NCBI RefSeq assembly: GCF_000151315.2
Contig: NW_011887294.1
Coordinates: 1,632,460 to 1,696,459 of the forward strand
Origin: Capsaspora owczarzaki ATCC 30864
Taxonomy: Eukaryota; Opisthokonta; Filasterea
Direction: 5' to 3'
DNA: 64,000 nt
Shown: piece after piece, positions 24,338 to 34,331 of the stretch
How positions within the stretch are numbered: the first letter of the stretch is position 1
Layout of the letters: every line of letters begins with the position of its first letter
The notes under the pieces: generated by a model
Database searches by the model: none
The model's input: the letters and a program-made list of their open reading frames with translations, nothing else
Told to the model about the DNA's origin: nothing
Position numbers and translations under genes: made by a program

Positions 24338-26876
24338 TCATCGCTCATCCTCATCACTCCAGTAGTAGTCCCGCTCTTCACCACTTTCGTGGTCAGAATG
24401 TTGGTCCTTGCCTTTGTGCTTGGTGAGGGCTGCACCAAGCTTCGCAGCAGCCGTGCTCGGGGTGAGCGGGGGCGACTTGGTCTGGGGACGCCCGCCCGTG
24501 GTCCGCTTTGTCGTCGGTGTCGAGGCAGAAGCTCGGTTACGTTTGTCTTGGACTTGGGTTTGACGGACGTAGCTCTCGGCCATATCGCGATCCACCGGTC
24601 GAAGCATCCCTGGACTGACGCCCATGGTGGAGGGCGATCCTGCAACCGGCGTGCGAGCCAGACTGGCACTCGACTGACGGTGTGTTGAAGGAGTGCGCAT
24701 GTCGGCACGCCGGCTGGGGCGGGAAGACGCCGCAAAGTCGTCGTCGTCAGCATCCGGAGGGACCGAGGCAGTGACGGCCTTCGCAATTGCATCCTGCTTG
24801 AGCGAGAGTGTGGCTTTGGCCTTCCGCAAGGGCGACGATTCAAAGGCATCGTCCTGATGATTTTTGTTGACGTGGTCAAGCAAATGGCGAACTTGCTTTT
24901 TGCGCAACAACGAGCCCTTACGAGCGGTGAGTTCGAGAACGCCTGCTGCTGCTTCACTGCTGGATGACGTGGATGCCTTCTTGTCGGCAGCGGCCTTCTT
25001 GGTGGCAGCGAGCTTCTTTTTGCAGGCTTGTGGACGCCCGTGCTGGAGGTCATTTGGGCCAGGCATTCATCCGCTGTCCGCGATTTCACGCGCTTCGCAA
25101 TGTGGAGCCAATACCGGGGTCGCGTTGGAACGACTGCCGCCACAGCCTTTTTCAGCGCGGCCAGTTCGCTTGCCGTCCAAGGCTTTTTCTTTGTCGGCGT
25201 GGTTGGGAGGCTGCTGGATTTGCTCAATTTGACTGGGCTGGCAGATTTCGACTTGTTCTTGCGGACTTTGCTCTTGTCCGTTCCAGCTTTGCTCGGGGTT
25301 CCGGGCAAGCTCGACGACAAAGCAGCTGCCGCTTCGGGCTTTGGCCCTTTCTTTTTCCTCTTGGGAGTGGCAAACAAGAGCTGAAAGTCGTAAGTCGTGT
25401 GGTCAATCGAGCCGGGGAGGAAGGCTTTGAAGTTTCCCTCAGTGTCGGTGATTTGTCGCTGATTTGCCCAGTAGGCCATTGGCGGCTTGACCGATCGACC
25501 ACTGCTTGTTCGCGGAAGTGCCTCCGGTTGGAGCAGCGCCAACGGCGTCAGCACTTTCGCAGCCCTGCTCGGAGTGTCACTCGATGCAGCAGAGCTTGAA
25601 GTCAATGTTGTTGCCGTTGCTCGAGCGACGGCCGGATCGGCGTGCGCTTTCGATGCTTGCGGGGTGGCAGGCGCCGCCGCGTCTTTGGTCGTCGTGGCAT
25701 GGGGGATGGCACGGGAAGCTTTTGTCACGGACTTTACGCCAGACCCGTTGCTTGAGGCTGTTGCCTTTGCACTCGAGGAGCTGGTAGCAGGTGCAGCCTT
25801 TCGAACACTGGATGGCGTGGAAGAAGCTGCTGGCGTGGAAGAAGCTGCTGGCGTGGAAGAAGCTGCTGGCGTGACAGCCAAGCGAGCCGAAGTTCGAGGC
25901 GGCGTGGTCGAGTCATCTGTGGTATCTTCGCTTGGTTGGTTCACCGACGAAGGGGCATCGGCAGCGGAGACAGGCGTGGTCTCGCTTGCCGTTGACTTGA
26001 CGGGCTTCTTCTTGTGTGAATGGCGCGGGGTTGCCTGCTCAACCTCCATTGGAGTCGCATCGGTCGATGAAGGGTCGGTCTCGCTGGTCAAGCGAGGCTT
26101 TTTCGATGATCGTGCCGGAGAAGGTTCATTCGCCGCAGTATCGTTGCCAAGTGTCTCGCTGGCTGAATTGCCAGCGCGTTTCCGGGGAGTAACCGGCGCT
26201 GGATCAACTGCAGCAGCCGCGGGTGGTTGGGAATCGGCCGCGGAGGCGTCGGTCGAGCCAGCCGAGGAGACAGGCGCGCTGGACACTACTGCTTCTGCTG
26301 CATTCGCATGATGCACATGAAGTGGGAAGCTGCTGGCAGATCGTGCGAGCAAGGTTTGAGGCAACAACGGCTTGCGAAGCGCCGGCTGAGGGGATGAAAA
26401 CTGCACTGACGGTCGCGCTCCATGCAATCCATGAGCTGCTTGTCCTGCGAAATGGGCAGGTGCAATTTTCGACAAAGCGGGGAATGGGCTTGCGCTTGTC
26501 GTGCCACGGATCTGAGGAGAATGGGGACAAAGCAACCAAAAAGGAGGGGTGAGATTTCCAACGCTTCCACCCTCCGCCTTCAAACCTGGAGAACTGAGAT
26601 GAACAAACAAAAGAAGAAAAAATGACCACGGCAAAAAGGAGCAGTGTTCGGTACCTTTGGCAGAGGACTGATGCCGAGCGGTACCGCTTGACCAGTTGGG
26701 CGGGCGCTCTGCTGCTCGGCTTCCCCCGCAGCAGCAGCGCCAGCAGCAGCAGCAGCAACAACAGCACTCGTCGTGTGGCTGGCGGTCTTGCCCGCAGGGT
26801 GCGCGGCAGGGGACGAGCGGACGCCCGAAGGGGTCGGCGAGGCTTGCGCGGGACTGCCAGAGCGTCCGTAGCTCAT
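24338..26876 (-). CDS. Mis18BP1/KNL2-like centromere protein with SANT domain and CENP-C-like motif
   Basis: Predicted licensing factor for deposition of the centromeric histone CENP-A. Exons read on the minus strand are 26876-26655 and 26511-24338 (about 800 aa). The N-half is disordered Ser/Ala/Pro-rich. RTSSGRSVKPPMAYWANQR resembles the CENP-C-like motif of non-mammalian M18BP1 and plant KNL2. A SANT/Myb domain follows: KPWTASELAALKKAVAAV..RPRYWLHIAKRVKSRTADECLAQ. The C-terminus carries vertebrate MIS18BP1 tail features, LLRKKQVRHLLDHVNKNHQDDAFESSPLRK and VSPGMLRPVDRD. No SANTA domain was found. The SANT half and the C-terminal half lie in different frames, one base apart at a five-A run (25017-25021). 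An 18-bp unit encoding PAASST repeats three times near 25815-25870. Confidence 0.8.
25815..25870. repeat. In-frame 18-bp tandem repeat, three copies
   Basis: Three copies of an 18-bp unit (gcgtggaagaagctgctg on the plus strand) inside the disordered N-half of the Mis18BP1-like gene. The number of bases per unit keeps the frame. Confidence 0.9.
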
Positions 26877-27829
26877 CGGCGGGGCGCGCACGGCCTGTGG
26901 CTTGTGCAATCTGAAGCGATCGTGGTGCAAGGTGAGTTTTGACAGCCGGGGATCATCATGATCATCGAGTGAGTGAGTGATGCACTTTGACACATTGTCA
27001 AAATAAAAAAGAAAAATCAAAAGATTTTTGGCGCCAAAATCGCGCGCTTTTTGTTGTTTCGCGTTGTTTTCCATTCAAAACTCGCACGGTGGAGGGGATG
27101 TGTTGTGCACTTGTGATGCGGCGCAACAGAAGAAGGGAGCAACGTACGGAGGTGGCAGCTTGGCGCTGGACGACGACGCGGCCGTGGGTGCAGGGTCGTG
27201 GCTGCGGTGATGGTGATGGTTGGCAGAGTGAGACGAGTTGCTGCCGCCGCCGCCAAACGATGAGGGAATGCTTGTGCGAGAGGTGGTTGAGCATGCCCAC
27301 AGCCACCGGTCGATGCAATGCGGCGGCGGCGGCGGTGGTTGAAGCAGTTGTGCCGTGAAAGGCAGCGCGGGGTGAGCCCGGTGCCGACGACATTCAGACT
27401 GCTCAGGAAGGATTGAAAGCGGAAACGACTGAGCCCTCAAGATTAGTTTGATAGGTTTTTCGGGTGGTGTGGGCGGCCGATGGCGGTTTAGTGCGATGAA
27501 CCGTTCGTTGCTCGTCCGATTGACGAGCTAAAGTTGACCCGCACAATCCATCATCACACGGGCAAACTGGTGATTGTGCGAGTGAGAACAGACAAGCTGG
27601 AGTGCAACAACGTGAGGTGTGGGGCTGGATTGAACTGGAATGATTTGTTGTACAGCACTTTATCAACATTTGAAACACAGGTTTTGCAAAACAAAACCAC
27701 GAAGGGAGCATGTCCTGTGGCCGCCAGTATTCTGTTCACTCAATACGGGTTAGCAGCCACCACAGCAAAGCTGCATGGCATCAACATTGCGGTCGTGGTG
27801 ATTTGTTGGGGGGGGGGTCTTTGCGAACT
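26877..27829. other. Upstream region of the Mis18BP1-like gene
   Basis: About 950 bp between the MsrA 3' end and the Mis18BP1-like start, both on the minus strand. Apart from the E2F-type module at 27024-27050 it holds no convincing ORF. A 5' untranslated exon is possible but not provable. Confidence 0.5.
27024..27050. promoter_or_regulatory. E2F-type palindrome plus CGCGCGC module upstream of Mis18BP1-like gene
   Basis: The palindrome TTTGGCGCCAAA (27027-27038), a textbook E2F/DP consensus, is followed almost directly by TCGCGCGCTTTTT. It sits about 150 bp upstream of the Mis18BP1-like start codon. A nearly identical module occurs in RRM1 at 59579-59607. Confidence 0.65.
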
Positions 27830-28751
27830 TCAGGACTTTCGAACAACCCGATGGCAAGCGCCGCCGCCATTCTTGGCAAAGTAGTGCTGATGGTAGTCCT
27901 CCGCGGGATAAAAGACATCAGCGGCGGTGACTTCAGTGCTGATTGGCTTGGACCATTGCTTCTGCTCGGCTTCGCGCGAGGCCAAGGCAGCGTCCTTCTG
28001 CGCGTTGTCGACGTAAAAGATTGCCGAGCGGTATTGCGTTCCGTGGTCGGGACCCTGACGATTGAGTGTGGTGGGATCGTGATGGTCCCAAAAGACCTTG
28101 AGCAGCGCATCGTAGCTATATATTTGCAGATCATCAAAGAGTAAGTCTCAGAAAGTTGACAAAAACAGACAATGCCAGTGAAAACGACACACAAAGCATA
28201 ACACGCTGCTCACCACCATCGCCCCCTTTTTTTTATTGCTTTTCTCCACAAGCTCATCATCGCATCCCAATCTCACATCACAGGTTGGGCAATGACGATG
28301 ACCGGAAATTTTATGGCATGGTTGCGAACAATTCGCCGTTTCGGTGCGCGCAGACAACCAATAATTCTGGTGCCATTTCGTCCAGTCCAACCACTACCAA
28401 CCACTACTACTACGACAGCAAAATAGCTACGCAGCTCACAACGCGTTTTGTGACTGAAAGGGGCCCTCCTCCTCCTCCTCCTCACCTGACGCGGGCGGGA
28501 TCAAAGACAATCTTGACGGCCTCGGCGTGACCCGTCTCGTTGTAGCAGACCTGCTTGTAGGTCGGGTTTTGCGTCTTGCCGTTCATGTAGCCGACCGCCG
28601 TGTCGACCACGCCGGGTGTCTCGGCAAACAGCTGCTGAACGCCCCAGAAGCAGCCGGCAGCGACATACGCGGTCTGGGCGGTGGGTGGGATGGCGGACAT
28701 GGTTGGAATCGATGCTGAAGATGAAAAGTACGATCGAAGCACCTGTAGCAT
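27830..28751 (-). CDS. MSRA: Peptide methionine-S-sulfoxide reductase MsrA
   Basis: Reduces Met-S-sulfoxide in proteins using a catalytic Cys recycled by thioredoxin. Exons on the minus strand are 28751-28486 and 28115-27830 (183 aa from the upstream Met, 166 aa from the internal Met at 28700). It has AAGCFWGVQQLF with the nucleophilic Cys, then GYMNGKTQNPTYKQVCYNETGHAEAV, VFWDHHDP, DHGTQYRSAIF and the C-terminal HYFAKNGGGACH, whose Cys is a candidate resolving residue. The upstream start adds MLQVLRSYFSSSASIPT, basic and Ser-rich without acidic residues, as in mitochondrial presequences. Two in-frame starts could therefore give mitochondrial and cytosolic forms. The gene is divergent from the aconitase-like gene. 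Confidence 0.93.
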
Positions 28752-29315
28752 GTAAGAGTGAAGGAAAAGACTGAGACAGGCACCTTACACCATTCCAATT
28801 CATAGAATAGTAGTACCAACAAATATCGCATATGGAGATAGCTGAATGAAATAATACTAGGAATGCCAGTTAGTTCAGTCTTCACTCCGAGTGGTCAAAA
28901 CATGGACACCTCGCTTTGGCGAACTCACCACCCGTACCAGTCGATCATCCGGCAGCTCCACACTGGCGATGAGGTCTGCCGCGTCTTTGATCTTGCATCG
29001 CTCGATGAAGCGGCCTACGGTACGCAAAAACATCAACCGAAAGTCGCACGGAGCGTCTCAGACTGTAGCTGTCAAACCCTGATTTGTCAGCTTGCTGCTG
29101 TTTTGTTTCCGCTCTGCGTGTTCTGCTGATACTCTGTTGCAATTGACTGTTTTGATTGAGCACGGATCGAATGTTACTCTCTCCGATCACTATGATGACT
29201 GACTTGCTATTGTTCCGCTTTGCCGGTTTGCTGCTCTCTCTTCTTGGCTTGGCTTGCCGCGTATCTCAATTGTTCCCACACACACACACAACTCAACCTA
29301 GACCGACTGCCAATC
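28752..29315. other. Divergent intergenic region with a short minus-strand ORF
   Basis: 564 bp between the MsrA and aconitase-like starts. It carries the 52-codon ORF at 28875-29033 listed separately and a short CA repeat before 29293. No other element was recognised. Confidence 0.5.
28875..29033 (-). CDS. Possible 52-aa small protein
   Basis: A complete ATG-to-stop frame encoding 52 residues beginning MFLRTVGRFIERCKIKDAAD and containing LIASVELPDDRLVRVV. The composition is balanced and protein-like, with an amphipathic N-terminal helix. I cannot assign a family. It lies just upstream of MsrA on the same strand and could be a small gene, an upstream exon or an uORF-like element. A GT donor-like site (gtgagt) lies within its codons near position 28927. 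Low confidence because of short length. Confidence 0.3.
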   Translation of the reverse strand: MFLRTVGRFIERCKIKDAADLIASVELPDDRLVRVVSSPKRGVHVLTTRSED

Positions 29316-32300
29316 ATGCTGCGAATCGTGCTGGAATCGCTCGTCCGGCACTGCGACGGGCGGCTGGTCACCAAGGACGACGTCGAGCGCGTCTTGTATG
29401 CAGCCAGCACAAAACCACCACCAGAGCGAGAGACCGCAACAGCCACCCCGAGTGCATCCACGCATCACACGCAGTCGAGTATGGTTGCCACGCACGGCGG
29501 CGCAACGACCAAGGCAGCAGCAGCAGCAACAGCAGCAGCGACAGCAGCGGAGGCGGCTGCAGCGGCGGCGAATTCAGTCCACGCGGGTTTGTCGGAGCTT
29601 GTGGCAGACCACCACCACCACCACCAGCCACGCGCGGTAGTCGCCAGCGCTGCGCACGGTGCCAACTCGACACTGTCGGTCGTTTGGGAGGGCTCGGAGG
29701 GCTCGCCGGCAATGGCGGGCGGCGATGGCGTGGTGAGCATGCCGCGTCCACTTGTCTCAGAACTGGTCATCCCGTTTCTACCAGGGCGAATATACATGCA
29801 GGATCAAGCAGCCATGCCCGTGCTGATTGATATTGCTGCAATGCGCGATGCCATTGCCCGGCACGGCGGCGATCCGCGGTCGTTGAATCCGATTGTGCCG
29901 GTTGATGTGGTTGTCGCCGAGCAACAAGCTGCGCAGCCGGGCGGTCTTGGTACCGACGATGCTGCCGCTGTCGCCACATCCTTGGCCGGAACAACTGTTT
30001 CAGTCGGCAAAGCATCCTCCGGGAAGGCTCCGACGGAAGATATTGAAGCGTACGTTGAGTTTTTTTTTTTTTTTTTTGGCACCCTTCGATTTGGCTGACA
30101 TTTGACTTGCCCATTTGACTCATGGAATGGCATGCTCATTTGTGTTTTTTTTGTTGCTGGATTGCTTGTTTTGTGTGTATGTGTGTCTTGCTTTGTGGAC
30201 ATGGATAGCGCCGTGACACCCAACATTTCAAAAGGTGCGGCGATTCTTGCCGAGTTTGACCGGAACACGGAGCGCTACCGTTTTCTCAAGTGGGCTGCAG
30301 GGAATATGCAGTACCTACGAGTTGTCCCACCCGGCACGGGCTTGCTGTTGAACAGCATTGTGCTGAGCCTCTCGCGCTCAATGCTCGTCCTGGGCCCGGA
30401 CAATCGCGAGCTGCCCGAGTCACTCGTTATTCACCCCCGAGCCAAGCCGAGCCTCGCGTCCCTGCCACCCACAGCAACGCCATCAAGTCCAGTTCGTGGT
30501 TCGAGACGATCTTTGGTGGCGCCGACCGTTACTCCTACTCCCGGGAGCAGTAATAACGTGTCTGATCGCTCGCAGAGTGCGCCTCGCATTCAGCACGTCG
30601 CCAGAGATGGCGGCTTTCTCGTGATGGATACTGTTGGCACGTCTGATTCGCATGCTGCCCTCAGCAATGGTGCTGGTATTTTGACGGTTGCGGCCAACTG
30701 CGTCGATCTGGCCGCAATGGTGCTCGGTCAGCCCGCGGCACTACGGCTGCCCTCCATTGTCGGCTTTCGCATTTCTGGCACCGTTCCTACAATTGCCACC
30801 TCCACCGATGTGGTGCTGGCCATCATCAAGTCGCTCCGCGAGCACACCCTGGATGGTGCCTGCGTTGAATTCTTTGGCCCGTCCGTGTGCTCTCTGTCGA
30901 TTGCCGACCGCTCCACCATTTCCAACATGGCGCACGAGTACAATGCCCAAATCGCCTACTTCCCGCCAGACGACGAGCTTGAACGGTACATTACGCAAGC
31001 AGGCAAATCCGATGCGTTCGCCCCCAAATTCCGCCAGTATCTGTCTGTTTTACGATTGAGCAACGGAGGCTCTGGCAGCACGCTTGGCGACGCTCGCAGT
31101 TACTGCAGGGTCATTCCGTTTGATCTTTCCAGTGTCCTTCCGTCGTGCACCGGTCCGCGAAACATGAGTGCTCGTGTTGGCGTCTTCCATCTCAAGGATG
31201 ATTTTCATCAGGTGAGTGTTGTCGTTGGCTATGCAGATCATGTTGCTCGAGTAGTCTTCTTCCAGCCTTCCCCCGTTTGACAATGGTTGCCTGTTTTTTT
31301 AATTGATTTGCGGTGGCAGTGTTTGTCCAACCGAGATGGTTTCCGAGGGTTCAACCTCACCACCGAACAGCAAAAGCAGCATGCCGATGTTGAAATCAAT
31401 GGCGAAATCCACCGGCTCGGTCACGGTGCTGTTGTGATTGCAGGCATCACGAGCTGCACCAACGCTACAAACCCGACTGTCATGCTTGCTGCAGGTATAC
31501 GTTTAATCGAGCCGCTTGCTTGTGACGTCTTGGTTTGTTGTTGTTGTTTGTGTTTGTTGAGCGAGATTTTCACCAACTCCGAGCTGCCGCTTCTTGTGGT
31601 ACCATGTCATTTGGCTTGTAGGATTGCTTGCACGCAAGGCAGTAGAGCACGGCCTGCGAATCAAACCTTATGTGAAGACGATGCTTTCACCCGGCTCCGG
31701 CTTGGTGACTTACTATTTGAATGAGAGCGGCGTCACGCCTTACTTTGAGCGACTCGGGTATGAATGTGCTCTTCGGGGGGAAGGGGTTGTGGGCACGCCA
31801 TCGTCGCTCGTTTCCTTTTACTCAATCACGAGTCATGTTGAAATCAGATTCCCAATCACCGGTTACGGCTGCATGACATGTGTCGGAAATGGCGGCGCTT
31901 TGCACGATTCCATCGAGAGCGCCATCCAAAAGAACGATCTCGTCGTCTGTGGCGTGCTGTCAGGCAACCGCAATGTCGAGGGTCGAATCCACCCTCTCAC
32001 AAAGGCCAACTATTTGGCTTCCCCGCCACTGGTTGTTGCCTATGCCATCGCTGGCACGATCGACATTGATCTTGAGCGCACTCCGCTTGGAACGTCGATT
32101 CTTACGGGACATCCCGTGTACCTCCGCGACATTTGGCCCTCCCGCGATGAATTGCAGCAGATTGAGCGTGCGCAAGTCCTTCCTGGCATTGTTGGCGATG
32201 CCGTACGGCGGCTTCAGGTAGGCATTTGGTTGGTCGTGTGTGATGTCGTTGATCCAATCTTTTTTCTATTTTTTTTTCTTTTTTTTTTCTGGGCTCGACG

Positions 32301-33881
32301 CTTATTCGCACTTCAATGCGCCCCACAGGCCGGCCACCATCAATGGGAGCAACTACCATTGATTCGCTCGCCTCTTTACTCTTGGGACCCGCAGTCAACA
32401 CAAATTACTCGACCACCCATGTTCGATGCCATGGTAATGCCGAGCTTGTATTCCGCATGCTCTTGGCGCATCATCCTGCCTTTTTTGACTCACTGAGCTG
32501 CACTCTATTCTCATGCAACAGGAGGAGCCAGCATGGGAATGGCAGGACCTTCAGCATGTTGATATTCTCGTAAAGGCGGGTGATGCAGTATCAGTCGACA
32601 TGATCTCTCCATCCGGTCACATTGCAAAGGCCAGTGGAGCTGCCCAATTCTTAACTAGTCGAGGGTGAGTTGTTGGATGTGGTTGGCAGTGATGTTTGTT
32701 TTTGCTTGTTCGGTTTTTTTTCTGAACTTCCTCCCCTCGCTTTCTTTTTCGGTTTGTCAGCCTCGCGCCTCGTGAATTTGCTTCGTTTGGTGCCCGTCGT
32801 GGCTGTCATGAGCTCATGATGCGGGGCACCTATTGCGGACTCAAGTTCCGCAACGTGTTGCTCGAGAACGTTGTGGCTGGACTTCGCAGCATCGATGCAG
32901 TGTCATCGTCTGCGACCGTCCCTGCCGGCAGCGTTTCTGTGGGAACACCTCATGTTAACAAGGCGATCGGAAATTGGCTCGCACGGATGCCCGACGCACA
33001 CGCACGCGCTGCGTTCATGGCGCAGCTACAAGCAGCGATAGCTGCGCCTGCTCAGCAAGGGTGCAAAACCATACACACACCATCCTTGACCGTTCTTGAC
33101 ATTTGCGATGCTTCTGCACGATACAAGAGCGACAAGATCTCTCGATTGCAGCAAATTCTGAACAAGCGTGCTGCCGCGGCGGGAATTAACGTGGCTGACA
33201 TTGCGAGCTCCTTGCTGACTTCCTTGCCACAGGCTGCTGTGACTCCAGTGTTGGCAGTTGTCGCTGGCAAGGACTATGGCGGGGGAGCTCCGCGCGAGTG
33301 GGCGGCTCGCGGCCCCTGGTCGGTTGGCATTCGCTGCATTCTCGCCGAATCCTTTGATGACGACCATCGTCGCCACCTTGCGCAGATGGGCATTCTTCCT
33401 CTCCTGTTGCCTTCCAGTGCGCTGACTGAAGAAAGCCGCGGTCAGCTGGCTGCCTCTCTGTCGTTTAGCGTTCGTTTGGTTCAACGTGGGGAGGACTGCC
33501 AGCACTGCCATTCCTCGGCAGGTCTACCGAGTCCTTCAAGTACACCCAGCCCTCTGACTGGGCGAACCGGGAAGCCCATATTGCCGCCGCGTGCGAAATT
33601 CCATGTTCAGGTGAGACTTGGCCGTTGTTTTTTTCAAAAGGGTTTTTTCCGCTTTGGTGTTTTTGGAATGGAGTGTTTGTGACATCTATGGGTGCTGACC
33701 ATGTTTTTTTTTTTTTCGCTGTACTTGCGTTTTTCGTCGAATCAACGAACAGTTTGATACTGGCTTGGTTTTGCACTGCTCAAGCGCGCTGTACACTATT
33801 GCAGATGTTGCCTACTATTGCCACGGTGGCTTGCCGCGCCTTGTTCTGTACACGCATCTCAACCCAGCCAAGCTTTGGTGA
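29316..33881 (+). CDS. Diverged IRP1/aconitase-like protein, probable pseudo-enzyme
   Basis: Nine exons fit by phase: 29316-30049, 30209-31211, 31320-31494, 31622-31757, 31848-32217, 32329-32433, 32522-32664, 32761-33610 and 33753-33881 (about 1214 aa; animal IRP1 is about 890). Collinear with IRP1/cytosolic aconitase: [103 protein letters not shown] and [14 protein letters not shown]. The three Fe-S cysteines and the GNR..GR, ARRG and PREW arginines are kept. IRP1 catalytic sites are not: the Asp-His of VIDHS is Ala-Glu, the His of SGIIHQVN is Leu, and SSRDW is APREW. Extra length comes from low-complexity inserts. It may sense Fe-S or bind a ligand or RNA rather than isomerise citrate. Confidence 0.85.
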
Positions 33882-34331
33882 TGCCATTGTTGTCTGGTGT
33901 TTTGGGAATGCTCCGTGTATGTTGATTCAAGCGTTGCGTAAAGCTGTTGTTTACTGTATGCGTTCAATATCAAACCTGCGCATTGATTGCTGGCATGGTA
34001 TGATGAAATTGCTGCCCACATTTTCGAGACCACAATTAGTTTTTATATTAGGAGTCGAGGACGACAGACAGTCATTTGTACTTGTCATTTGCTTTGCTGC
34101 AGCTTTTGGAGATGAAACCGGACGACAACAAGTACAAGGACGACCGTCGCCGTGCAGCACAGGTCAAGAGCCACGCCGCGTCAGGATCTTCCCCCAGCGG
34201 CAGTGGCAGCAATAGCCACAAGACGTGGGAACAGCAGCAGCAGCAGCAGCAGCAGTAGTACAGCTGGCGGTGCTTCGGTGAGCGACCGCCAGACCGAGCA
34301 AGGCAGGCGACCAGCCTCAGCGACCAAGCAG
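33882..34331. other. Intergenic or 5' region of the LDELL protein gene, with CAG repeat
   Basis: 450 bp holding a possible in-frame upstream exon (Met at 34112, then PDDNKYKDDRRRAAQ) and a (CAG)8 run at about 34232-34255. I could not join this exon to the downstream frame with a normal intron, so it is left out of the gene model. Confidence 0.4.

Noticed and set aside
24331-25010. Continuation of the long minus-strand frame past the SANT domain (SSLPPRRPLPTRRHP...)
   Set aside because: The neighbouring frame carries the conserved Mis18BP1 C-terminal motifs, so the Arg/Pro-rich continuation is a shadow after the frame change.
25815-25870. Repeats considered as a CRISPR-like array
   Set aside because: Only three contiguous 18-bp copies without spacers, in frame inside a eukaryotic coding exon.
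26943-27830. Several short ORFs on both strands upstream of the Mis18BP1-like gene
   Set aside because: Low-complexity, overlapping in many frames, no splice-consistent model and no recognised motif.
34112-34258. Upstream exon MKPDDNKYKDDRRR...HKTWEQQQQ for the LDELL protein
   Set aside because: Ends in a stop after the CAG run, and no normal-length intron joins it in phase to the downstream frame.
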